From an uncultured Pelagibacteraceae bacterium (GTDB lineage Bacteria > Pseudomonadota > Alphaproteobacteria > Pelagibacterales > Pelagibacteraceae), in assembly GCA_902633535.1 (NCBI GenBank), contig CACPGM010000024.1, forward strand, positions 1-7,361: 7,361 nt of DNA, given 5' to 3'. Below the pieces are notes generated by a model. The model saw nothing but the letters and a program-made list of their open reading frames with translations. It was not told the origin of the DNA and did no database searches. The stretch's first letter is position 1. Every line of letters begins with the position of its first letter. Below, piece by piece: positions 1-5,846 of the stretch. The translations under genes and the position numbers were made by a program.

Positions 1-303
1 AAAAAAATAAATCTTCCAATAAAACAAATAGATAAAAAAGAAAATTTTAGAAGAATTATTGATCATAAAAATAACAGTGGTTGGATACATGTTTCACAAC
101 TAAAAAAAACAAATTCAGTAATTGCTTTAAAAGATAAAATAATGTTTAAAAAATCTACTATTTTTTCCAAACCTATTGCTCAAATAAAAAAAGGCAGATT
201 ATTGGTCGTAAAAAAATGTAAAATTGGATGGTGTAAGATTGAAACTGAAAATTTTGTGGGCTGGGTTGATACAAAAAATTTATGGGGTACTATTATAAAT
301 TAA
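1..303 (+). CDS. SH3-domain protein, C-terminal part (COG3807/SH3_4-like), 5' end outside window
   Basis: The first reading frame is open from the left edge to a TAA stop at 301-303, giving 100 codons with no start inside the window, so this is the C-terminal part of a longer gene. Two SH3-like repeats are visible. The first ends with NFRRI...SGWIHVSQL (residues 15-34). The second runs from about residue 52 and holds LLVVKKCKIGWCKIE (67-81) and GWVDTKNLWG (87-96). The pattern 'W/F-R-R-I ... GW-H-S-L ... WC-KIE ... GWV ... LWG' is typical of the alphaproteobacterial SH3-domain family COG3807, usually exported proteins with a signal peptide; that N-terminal part is not visible. Function is unknown; bacterial SH3 domains often bind cell-wall material. 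Its stop overlaps the 3' end of the convergent DUF3501 gene by 11 nt. Confidence 0.8.
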   Translation, partial: KKINLPIKQIDKKENFRRIIDHKNNSGWIHVSQLKKTNSVIALKDKIMFKKSTIFSKPIAQIKKGRLLVVKKCKIGWCKIETENFVGWVDTKNLWGTIIN

Positions 304-886
304 AATCAGCTGATAAAGATTCAATTGTTTCATCTGAAAGTTTAGTCGTGTGAAAATACTCTTTATGATTTATCCCAATTTCTATTTCTGATGCATTATT
401 AAATTTCCCAATTTGATTATCGTTGAACTCAAAATGAATAAATTGAACTGATGACGCCTTTCCTTTAGCAGAGGTTCTATCAATATCGTTCTCGGGTATT
501 GCTTTAATTTCTTCTCCGTTTATTTTTAAAAATACCTTATCTTCAATCCCACCTACTTTTCCTAAAAATGATGCTCTTGAAATGGGGTTATCAATTTCAA
601 ACATAAGCGTAGCTGTAAGTTCCTTTCCATTGGGAATAAGTGGGTTATAAGCAGCCAATTCGTCTTTTAATTGTTCATCTCCACCTTTTTCAATGTAAAG
701 CATCTCTTGAACCTGCGCCAACATTGTTTCGAAACTTTCAAAATAAAAAGTAGCATATGGGCCAAGTGCTATTCTTCTACTTTTTTTATAATTAACAATA
801 TTTTTTCTAATCTCTTTTCTATTTTTTGTATAGACATCTAAAGACATGATGTCTTCTTTTACAATCTGTCTACTCTCTTTAGGCAT
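293..886 (-). CDS. DUF3501 family protein
   Basis: A 197-residue protein that I recognise as DUF3501 (Pfam family of unknown function) from several blocks: an N-terminal 'RQIVKEDI...Y...R...R' stretch (residues 6-27), RRIALGPYATFYFE (37-50), ETMLAQVQEML (53-63), ELAAYNPLIPNGKELTATLM (76-95) and a 'GGIED' turn (112-116). It has no cysteine at all, so it is unlikely to carry an Fe-S centre itself. No signal peptide or membrane segment is visible, so it is probably cytoplasmic. It is the last gene of the rubrerythrin/Fe-S/DUF3501 cassette; its ATG lies 2 nt after the stop of the Fe-S gene, which implies translational coupling. An internal ATG at codon 14 has a better purine-rich stretch upstream. 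The longer start is kept because residues 6-13 belong to the conserved N-terminal block. In many Proteobacteria this family sits beside rubrerythrin and a heterodisulfide-reductase-like protein. A role as partner or scaffold of those proteins is inference only. Confidence 0.85.
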   Translation of the reverse strand: MPKESRQIVKEDIMSLDVYTKNRKEIRKNIVNYKKSRRIALGPYATFYFESFETMLAQVQEMLYIEKGGDEQLKDELAAYNPLIPNGKELTATLMFEIDNPISRASFLGKVGGIEDKVFLKINGEEIKAIPENDIDRTSAKGKASSVQFIHFEFNDNQIGKFNNASEIEIGINHKEYFHTTKLSDETIESLSADFNL

Positions 887-888
887 GA

Positions 889-2220
889 TTACAATCTATA
901 ACTTTTAGCTAATAATTCTATAGGGTGTAGTGCCTCATCACTTGTGATGTTAGTATCTATCTCTAATTGTTTTAAATGTTTTCCTGCGAGCGGACAATCT
1001 GAAGCCATATATTTATTATTCTTATTTTTTATTTGTCTTGCAGTCGGTCTACCAACTTTATTTGCTAAATCATGAGTATCTTTCATCACACCAAACGTTC
1101 CGCCATGACCAGCACATCTTTCAACAACATCTAACTTTACATTTGGAATTAGTTTCAACATATCTCTTGATTTAATTCCCATATTTTGGGCTCTTGCATG
1201 GCATGCATTATGAACAGTTACACCACCATCTATTTCTTGTAATCCTTGAACTAAACCCTCGTTATTGGCTATATCTACAACATACTCATCAATATCCATT
1301 ACGTTAGAGGATAATTTCTTTATATTTTCATCTTTAGACAATAAAAGTGGCCATTCAAACTTTAGCATCAATCCACAACTAGCAGTTAAAGTTATAACTT
1401 TATAACCTTTATCAACCCATTTTAATAAATCTTTAGATACTTTTTTCGCTTGTTCAACGACCTTGGGTAAATCTGCTTGTTCTAAAAAAGGCATACCACA
1501 ACAACCTGGGTAAGCCTCTCGAACTTCAACCCCATTTTTTTTTAAAACCTTTAATGCTGCAACTCCTGTATTTTTTTTATTAAAATTAACGAAACAAGTT
1601 GTATAGATTACAACTTTCCTATTTTTATTTATAGTCTCAATATTTATCTTATCTTTATTTTTTTTAAAAAAGTTTGAAAAAGTTTCTGAGTTATATTTTG
1701 GTAACTGAACTCTTTTATCAATCCCCACAATAATCTCTAAAATTTTTCTAAAAAATTTATTTTTAATATCAGACGCCCAGTTAATTATTTTTGAAAACAT
1801 AACACCAATTTTCGCATTTCTATCAATTTGAGCTAATTGTATTGGTACACTTGATAATTTTCCCAACTTTTTTTGAGCAGTTCTATACCTCAACATTAAA
1901 TGTGGAAAGTCTAGATCAAAATCATGAGGAGGTACATACGGACACTTGGTCATAAAACACATGTCACACAATGTACATGCGTCTACAACTGGTTCAAATT
2001 GCTCACTTTTTAAACTATCTACATCTTCGTTTTCTGACTCATCAATCATGTCAAACAATTTTGGGAATGAATCACATAGATTAAAACATCTTCTACATCC
2101 ATGGCAAATATCAAATACTCTTCTCATTTCAGCATCTAATTTTTCAGGATTTAAAAAATCTGGATGTTTAAAATCTATTGGGTGCCTTATAGGTGCAGCT
2201 AAACTACCTTCTTTGCTCAT
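889..2220 (-). CDS. Heterodisulfide reductase/GlpC-like Fe-S protein (two 4Fe-4S motifs plus two CCG domains)
   Basis: A 443-residue soluble protein. The N-terminal ferredoxin-like region has two clusters: C39-x2-C42-x2-C45-x3-C49, and C82-x2-C85-x2-C88-x4-C93 followed by PYVPPHDF. Each should bind a [4Fe-4S] centre. The C-terminal half has two CCG-type domains like those of GlpC, HdrB and LutA/GlcF: the first with C209, C240-C241-G and C282, the second with C340, C369-GHGG and C409. The second domain therefore has C-x-G-H-G-G where the classic motif has CCG, a variant usual in this subfamily as far as I recall. GlpC proper is part of anaerobic glycerol-3-phosphate dehydrogenase, but no GlpA/B partner is present, so that name should not be transferred. 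Sitting between rubrerythrin and DUF3501, it probably shuttles electrons, perhaps to the rubredoxin-less rubrerythrin (inference). The ATG has no clear Shine-Dalgarno sequence; the 60-nt gap upstream contains a strong hairpin. Confidence 0.85.
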   Translation of the reverse strand: MSKEGSLAAPIRHPIDFKHPDFLNPEKLDAEMRRVFDICHGCRRCFNLCDSFPKLFDMIDESENEDVDSLKSEQFEPVVDACTLCDMCFMTKCPYVPPHDFDLDFPHLMLRYRTAQKKLGKLSSVPIQLAQIDRNAKIGVMFSKIINWASDIKNKFFRKILEIIVGIDKRVQLPKYNSETFSNFFKKNKDKINIETINKNRKVVIYTTCFVNFNKKNTGVAALKVLKKNGVEVREAYPGCCGMPFLEQADLPKVVEQAKKVSKDLLKWVDKGYKVITLTASCGLMLKFEWPLLLSKDENIKKLSSNVMDIDEYVVDIANNEGLVQGLQEIDGGVTVHNACHARAQNMGIKSRDMLKLIPNVKLDVVERCAGHGGTFGVMKDTHDLANKVGRPTARQIKNKNNKYMASDCPLAGKHLKQLEIDTNITSDEALHPIELLAKSYRL

Positions 2221-2240
2221 AAAATTTAATTTTTTAGATT

Positions 2241-2268
2241 TTTATGGTGGGATTACACCCACCATAAA
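2241..2268 (-). other. Perfect 11-bp stem-loop in the rubrerythrin to Fe-S protein intergenic gap
   Basis: TTTATGGTGGG (2241-2251) and CCCACCATAAA (2258-2268) pair perfectly around a 6-nt loop, in the 60-nt gap between the rubrerythrin stop and the next ATG. In the minus-strand transcript it is followed by AATCTAAAAAATTAAATT rather than a T-run, so it does not look like a simple Rho-independent terminator for the operon. It could be a 3' stabiliser of the rubrerythrin message, a processing site or a partial terminator that lowers expression of the two downstream genes. A T-run does follow it on the plus strand (2273-2278), but no plus-strand gene ends here. Confidence 0.75.
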
Positions 2269-2280
2269 TCAGTTTTTTAT

Positions 2281-2697
2281 TTACGAGATAGACTCTAAAG
2301 TTTTTTGGAATTTACCTGCATGAGATTTTTCAGCTTTTGCTAATGTTTCAAACCAATCAGCAATTTCTTCAAAACCTTCTTCTCTAGCTGTCTTTGCCAT
2401 ACCAGGATACATGTCTGTATATTCATGTGTTTCACCTTGTACTGCTGATGCTAAGTTAGCTTTAGTTTCACCAATTGGTAAACCAGTAGCAGGATCACCT
2501 ACTTCTTCTAAATACTCCAAGTGTCCATGCGCATGCCCTGTTTCACCTTCTGCTGTTGATCTAAACACTGAAGCGACATCATTATACCCTTCGATATCTG
2601 CTTTTTGTGCGAAGTAAAGATATCTTCTGTTGGCTTGGCTTTCACCAGCAAATGCTGCTTCTAGATTTTCTTTTGTCTTTGTTCCTTTTAATGACAT
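2281..2697 (-). CDS. Rubrerythrin-family di-iron protein lacking the rubredoxin domain
   Basis: A 138-residue ferritin-like four-helix protein. All seven classic rubrerythrin di-iron ligands can be placed: E19 (AGESQANRRY), E52 and H55 (EGETGHAHGH), E89 and E92 (GETHEY), E123 and H126 (AEKSHAGKF). Rubrerythrins use this centre to reduce hydrogen peroxide with electrons from a rubredoxin-type donor. Classic members are about 190 residues with a C-terminal CxxC...CxxC rubredoxin domain. Here the protein stops straight after the ferritin-like domain and has no cysteine, so electrons must come from another protein; the adjacent Fe-S gene is a good candidate. The start is fixed by a strong AAGGAG six bases upstream. 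The promoter carries a large inverted repeat that probably binds the neighbouring Irr regulator. Likely role: cytoplasmic peroxide detoxification or iron handling under iron- or redox-dependent control. Confidence 0.92.
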   Translation of the reverse strand: MSLKGTKTKENLEAAFAGESQANRRYLYFAQKADIEGYNDVASVFRSTAEGETGHAHGHLEYLEEVGDPATGLPIGETKANLASAVQGETHEYTDMYPGMAKTAREEGFEEIADWFETLAKAEKSHAGKFQKTLESIS

Positions 2698-2703
2698 TAT
2701 TGT

Positions 2704-2709
2704 CTCCTT
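2704..2709 (-). promoter_or_regulatory. Strong ribosome binding site of the rubrerythrin gene
   Basis: The minus strand reads AAGGAG followed by six bases (ACAATA) and the ATG at 2697-2695. It is the only textbook Shine-Dalgarno sequence among the genes in this window, which suggests high translation of rubrerythrin and confirms its start. Confidence 0.85.
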
Positions 2710-2725
2710 AATTATTAATATGGAT

Positions 2726-2787
2726 AATATATAATTATTCTAAACCATAAGTCAACAGTTTAGAATAATTATAATGTATATTCTAAG
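2726..2787 (-). promoter_or_regulatory. Rubrerythrin promoter with inverted-repeat operator (probable Irr/Fur-family site)
   Basis: A perfect inverted repeat has 16-bp arms at 2730-2745 and 2758-2773 around a 12-bp centre. Its core half-sites are TTCTAAAC (2738-2745) and GTTTAGAA (2758-2765). A third, looser half-site, TTCTAAG, lies at 2781-2787. Half-site centres are about 20 and 22 bp apart, close to two helical turns, so they face the same side of the DNA. On the minus strand a -35 box TTGACT (2755-2750) sits in the centre of the repeat, and a -10 (TATATT at 2731-2726, spacer 18, or TATATA at 2733-2728, spacer 16) overlaps the downstream arm. A protein bound here should block RNA polymerase. 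The half-site TTTAGAA/TTCTAAA resembles the iron control element bound by Irr in rhizobia, although the order of half-sites and the spacing differ from that element as I recall it. The repeat could also fold in the irr transcript as a weak 3' hairpin. Confidence 0.7.
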
Positions 2788-2804
2788 TTATTGAAATTAC
2801 AGTA

Positions 2805-3233
2805 TTAATTTTGATTTTGATTATCACTCGCAACTTTAATCAAAACTTCAACTGATTTAATTTTTTTTGCAGTAATATTTTTTTTGATTCTTATTTCTTC
2901 AATATCTTCATTGTTACAATCGATTAATTGATTTGTATCTTCATCAAAAAAATGATGGTGATTAGTGATATTTGTATCAAAGTAACTTTTATCACTATTA
3001 ATTGAAATTTCTTTTAAATATCCTTTGTCCTTAAATGCGTGAACAGTATTATATACCGTTGCTAGAGATATTTTTTCATTAAGCTGATCAGAAATATTTT
3101 TTGCAAGATCGTTGATAGTAAAGTGAAAAGTTTTTTCTCTATTAAATAAAACCTCACAAATTTTAAGCCTTTGTTTTGTAGGTCTTAATCCTGATAACCT
3201 TAATTTATCAACAAATTCAGTGTTTTTAAGCAT
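2805..3233 (-). CDS. irr: Irr, Fur-family iron/heme-responsive transcriptional regulator
   Basis: A 142-residue Fur-superfamily repressor. The winged-helix DNA-binding domain covers about residues 8-85: GLRPTKQR (15-22), the recognition helix region SLATVYNTVHAF (56-67), then the wing with KSYFDTN (82-88). The C-terminal dimerisation part starts with NHHHFF (91-96). Several traits favour Irr over Fur, Zur or PerR: the 'GLRPT+QR', 'SLATVYNT' and 'YFDTN...HHHF' signatures, and the absence of the CxxC structural-zinc motifs (only C26 and C106 are present). Its position divergent to fabA-fabB-fabI matches the irr-fabA neighbourhood known from Rhizobiales. The histidine triplet H92-H94 corresponds to a known Irr heme-binding site; the N-terminal Cys-Pro heme motif of Bradyrhizobium Irr is missing. 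Irr reports heme/iron status and in relatives controls iron uptake, heme synthesis and iron-storage genes. A TTCTAAAC box lies 16-23 nt upstream of its ATG, suggesting autoregulation. No strong Shine-Dalgarno is visible. Confidence 0.88.
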   Translation of the reverse strand: MLKNTEFVDKLRLSGLRPTKQRLKICEVLFNREKTFHFTINDLAKNISDQLNEKISLATVYNTVHAFKDKGYLKEISINSDKSYFDTNITNHHHFFDEDTNQLIDCNNEDIEEIRIKKNITAKKIKSVEVLIKVASDNQNQN

Positions 3234-3243
3234 TCTTTTTTAT

Positions 3244-3273
3244 AATTGTTCTAAACTATATGTATATTATAAT
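3244..3273 (+). promoter_or_regulatory. Divergent irr/fabA regulatory region: fabA promoter overlapped by a TTCTAAAC operator-like motif
   Basis: On the plus strand a -35-like TTGTTC (3246-3251), a 16-nt spacer and a perfect -10 TATAAT (3268-3273) lie about 35 nt before the fabA ATG. The 20-mer AATTGTTCTAAACTATATGT at 3244-3263 matches the left arm of the rubrerythrin operator (2733-2752) at 17 of 20 positions and covers the -35 and spacer. It also lies just upstream of the irr start, so a bound regulator could affect both directions. Only one half-site is obvious here. An irr promoter on the opposite strand must lie in the same 74 bp, but I cannot place its boxes with confidence. Confidence 0.6.
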
Positions 3274-3307
3274 TTAATAAAATCAAGTATTAAGGGTGTT
3301 CAATTTT

Positions 3308-3808
3308 ATGAAAAAAAACTCCTATTCATATGATGAACTAATTAACTGCGGAAATGGAGGCCTTTTTGGTCCAGGAAATGCTAAATTACCACTTCCACCA
3401 ATGCTTATGTTTGATAGAATTACTGAAATAAATGATAATAATGGAGCCTTTAAAAAAGGTTCTTTAAAAGCAGAATTAGATATTAAGAAGAACCTTTGGT
3501 TTTTTGACTGTCATTTTAAAGAAGACCCTGTGATGCCAGGATGTCTTGGGCTAGATGCTATGTGGCAGTTAGTTGGTTTTTATCTAGGTTGGATTGGAAA
3601 TCCTGGCAAAGGAAGAGCACTTGGGGTTGGAAATGTAAAATTTACAGGTGAAGTTTTACAAGATGTTAAATTAGTAACATATGAAATTGATATGAAAAAA
3701 ATTATGTCACCTGGAGGAACCACTGTGGGGTTGGCTAACGGAGTAGTTTTGGCTGATAATAAAAAAATATATTCAGCTGAGAGTTTAAAAGTAGGTTTAT
3801 TTAAATAA
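3308..3808 (+). CDS. fabA: 3-hydroxydecanoyl-ACP dehydratase/isomerase FabA
   Basis: This hot-dog-fold enzyme dehydrates 3-hydroxyacyl-ACP and isomerises trans-2- to cis-3-decenoyl-ACP, the branch point to unsaturated fatty acids. From the chosen ATG it is 166 residues, close to the usual FabA size of about 170. Signatures include [20 protein letters not shown] near the N-terminus and the catalytic stretch [20 protein letters not shown], with the active-site His at residue 69 and Asp at 83 (E. coli H70 and D84). [11 protein letters not shown] (about 107-117) is the conserved strand region. A GTG at 3296 would add four residues (MFNF), but the ATG at 3308 gives the family-like [11 protein letters not shown] start and has an AAGGG stretch upstream at slightly long spacing. 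First gene of fabA-fabB-fabI; its TAA overlaps the fabB ATG by one base. Together with FabB it supports the oxygen-independent route to unsaturated fatty acids. Confidence 0.95.
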   Translation: MKKNSYSYDELINCGNGGLFGPGNAKLPLPPMLMFDRITEINDNNGAFKKGSLKAELDIKKNLWFFDCHFKEDPVMPGCLGLDAMWQLVGFYLGWIGNPGKGRALGVGNVKFTGEVLQDVKLVTYEIDMKKIMSPGGTTVGLANGVVLADNKKIYSAESLKVGLFK

Positions 3809-5019
3809 TGAGAAGAGTAGTAATTACAGGATTAGGTATCATTTCTTGTTTGGGAAATAATCAAGAAGAAGTTCATCAATCGTTATTGAATTTAAAGTCG
3901 GGGATTTCTTTTTCTGAAGAATACAAAGAACATAATCTTAAAAGTCATGTACATGGTAAACCAAATATAAAACTAGAAGATCATATCGATAGAAAAACAA
4001 TTAGATTTATGGGTTCAGGTTCTGCTTACAACTATATTGCAATGAAAGAAGCAATTGCAGACTCGGGTCTTGAGGAAAATGAGGTTAGTAATTTTAAAAC
4101 TGGTATAGTTATGGGTTCAGGTGGACCTTCAATAGAAAATGTAATATTAGCAGCAGATAAAACAAGAGCTAAAACTCCAAAATTAATGGGACCATTTATT
4201 GTTCCAAGAACAATGGCAAGTACAGCCTCAGCTACACTTGCAGTTCCTTTTAAAATTAAAGGGACAAACTACACAATGAGTTCTGCTTGTGCAACAAGCG
4301 GGCACTGTATTGGAAATTCAATGGAATTAATTCAAATGGGCAAACAAGATGTTGTATTTGCAGGCGGTAGTGAAGAAATTCACTGGGCGATGACTGCAAT
4401 GTTCGACGCAATGACTGCTTTATCATCAAAATATAATAATACACCTGAAACAGCATCAAGAGCTTATGATAAATCAAGAGATGGATTTGTAATTGCAGGT
4501 GGTGGTGGTGTGTTAGTACTTGAAGAATATGAACATGCTAAAGCTAGAGGAGCTAAAATATATGCAGAATTAACCGGTTATGGAGCAACTTCAGATGGAT
4601 ACGACATGGTAGCACCTTCCGGGGAAGGAGCGGTAAGATGTATGAAAATGGCAATGGCAACAACTAAAAATAAAATTGATTACATTAATACTCACGGAAC
4701 ATCCACACCAGTAGGAGATATTACTGAATTAAATGCTGTTAAAGAAACTTTTGGAGACAACATTCCAAAAATTAGTTCAACTAAATCTTTATCCGGACAC
4801 CCTTTAGGAGCTGCATCAGTTCATGAGGCAATATATTGTTTGATTATGATGAAAAATAATTTCATTTCTGGGTCAGCAAATATTACTGAGATGGATGAGG
4901 AAGCTAAAAAATTTCCAATAGTTACCAAAACAGAAACAGGAACAATTTTAAATACAGTTATGTCTAATAGTTTTGGTTTTGGCGGAACCAATGCTGCTTT
5001 AGTTTTTGAGAAAGTATAA
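3808..5019 (+). CDS. fabB: 3-oxoacyl-ACP synthase I (KAS I) FabB
   Basis: A 403-residue condensing enzyme of the thiolase fold that extends acyl-ACP with malonyl-ACP and is needed to elongate the cis-unsaturated intermediate made by FabA. The Cys-His-His triad is intact: C161 in [11 protein letters not shown]296 in [11 protein letters not shown] and H331 in [10 protein letters not shown], with K326 beside the last (E. coli C163, H298, H333, K328). The C-terminal [13 protein letters not shown] motif is present. Length matches E. coli FabB (about 406). FabB rather than FabF is chosen because of length, pairing with fabA and the KAS I-like triad contexts. The start overlaps the fabA stop (TAATG) and lacks its own Shine-Dalgarno, so translation is probably coupled. 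The fabI ATG follows two bases after the stop. Confidence 0.95.
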   Translation: MRRVVITGLGIISCLGNNQEEVHQSLLNLKSGISFSEEYKEHNLKSHVHGKPNIKLEDHIDRKTIRFMGSGSAYNYIAMKEAIADSGLEENEVSNFKTGIVMGSGGPSIENVILAADKTRAKTPKLMGPFIVPRTMASTASATLAVPFKIKGTNYTMSSACATSGHCIGNSMELIQMGKQDVVFAGGSEEIHWAMTAMFDAMTALSSKYNNTPETASRAYDKSRDGFVIAGGGGVLVLEEYEHAKARGAKIYAELTGYGATSDGYDMVAPSGEGAVRCMKMAMATTKNKIDYINTHGTSTPVGDITELNAVKETFGDNIPKISSTKSLSGHPLGAASVHEAIYCLIMMKNNFISGSANITEMDEEAKKFPIVTKTETGTILNTVMSNSFGFGGTNAALVFEKV

Positions 5020-5021
5020 TT

Positions 5022-5807
5022 ATGAGTTTGATGAAAGGTAAAAAAGGATTGATCATGGGTGTTGCCAATGAAAGATCTATCGCATGGGGTATTTCGCAAA
5101 AACTTGCTGGGGCTGGAGCAGAACTTGCATTTACTTATTTAGGGGATGCTTTAAAAAAAAGAGTAATTCCTTTAGCAGAAAAATTAAATTCAAAAGCAAC
5201 ATTCAGTTGTGATGTTGAAAACAAAGAAGAAGTTATAAAATTATTTGAAGATATTAAAATAGAGTGGGGTCAAATTGATTTTGTTGTTCATGCTGTAGCT
5301 TTTTCTGACAAATCAGAATTATCAGGTGAATACCTAAACACTACTAGAGAAAACTTTTTAAGAAGTATGTTAATTTCATGTTTTTCATTTACAGAAGTTG
5401 CTAAAGAAGCATCTAAAGTAATGAAAGAAGGTGGTAGTATGTTAACTTTGACTTACGAATCTACTAAAGCTATTCCAAATTATAATGTGATGGGTGTTTG
5501 TAAATCAGCTCTTGAAGCAAGTGTAAAATATCTTGCAAGAGATTTAGGTGCTAAGGGCATGAGAGTAAATGCAATAAGTGCAGGACCTATAAAAACTCTA
5601 GCAGCTTCTGCTATTGGAGATGCAAAATTTTTATATAAATGGAATGAAGATCATTCTTTCCTTAAAAGAAACGTAGATATCCATGATGTTGGAAATTCAG
5701 CACTATATCTATTAAGTGACCTAGCAAACGGTGTTACTGGTGAAATTCACTACGTAGATGCTGGCTATAACAAGGTTGGAATGCCCGATCCTAGGAATAT
5801 CACTTAA
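5022..5807 (+). CDS. fabI: Enoyl-ACP reductase (NADH type) FabI
   Basis: A 261-residue short-chain dehydrogenase-like enzyme that reduces trans-2-enoyl-ACP, completing each elongation cycle. The nucleotide-binding motif GVANERSIAWGI (residues 13-24) is the FabI form of the Rossmann glycine motif; HAVAFSDK follows at 90-97. The active site YNVMGVCK gives the FabI Y-x6-K pair, Y154 and K161, with the further conserved Y145. AGPIKTLAASAI (187-198) is the substrate-loop region. The segment between Y145 and Y154 (ESTKAIPN) appears one residue shorter than in E. coli FabI, where the equivalent tyrosines are 10 apart; the frame is intact, so this is a real variant rather than an error. Starts at M1 and M4 are both possible; M1 sits two bases after fabB and is preferred for coupling. 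Last gene of the operon, converging on pnp. Confidence 0.95.
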   Translation: MSLMKGKKGLIMGVANERSIAWGISQKLAGAGAELAFTYLGDALKKRVIPLAEKLNSKATFSCDVENKEEVIKLFEDIKIEWGQIDFVVHAVAFSDKSELSGEYLNTTRENFLRSMLISCFSFTEVAKEASKVMKEGGSMLTLTYESTKAIPNYNVMGVCKSALEASVKYLARDLGAKGMRVNAISAGPIKTLAASAIGDAKFLYKWNEDHSFLKRNVDIHDVGNSALYLLSDLANGVTGEIHYVDAGYNKVGMPDPRNIT

Positions 5808-5813
5808 TGAAGC

Positions 5814-5832
5814 GGCAGGATTTGAACCTGCC
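5814..5832. terminator. Hairpin between convergent fabI and pnp (possible bidirectional terminator; resembles a tRNA T-arm)
   Basis: GGCAGG and CCTGCC form a perfect 6-bp GC-rich stem around a 7-nt loop, in the 39-nt gap between the two stops. On the plus strand it is followed by ATCCCTAATTTTAATT, a weak T-rich tail; on the minus strand there is no T-tract. On the minus strand the inner five pairs plus loop TTCAAAT match a tRNA T-arm, so it may instead be a tRNA remnant. Position between convergent genes favours a terminator role. Confidence 0.5.
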
Positions 5833-5846
5833 ATCCCTAATTTTAA

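Noticed and set aside
889..2220. Naming the Fe-S protein GlpC
   Set aside because: The domain order is GlpC-like, but GlpA and GlpB are absent and the neighbours are rubrerythrin and DUF3501; the pathway name would mislead.
1946..2323. Plus-strand frame of 125 codons opposite the Fe-S protein start and the intergenic hairpin
   Set aside because: It is antisense to a clearly conserved gene and encodes a low-complexity Ser/Asn/Leu-rich product with no recognisable domain.
4821..5099. Minus-strand frame opposite the fabB-fabI junction
   Set aside because: It lies antisense to two strongly conserved genes, with no recognisable product and no ribosome binding site.
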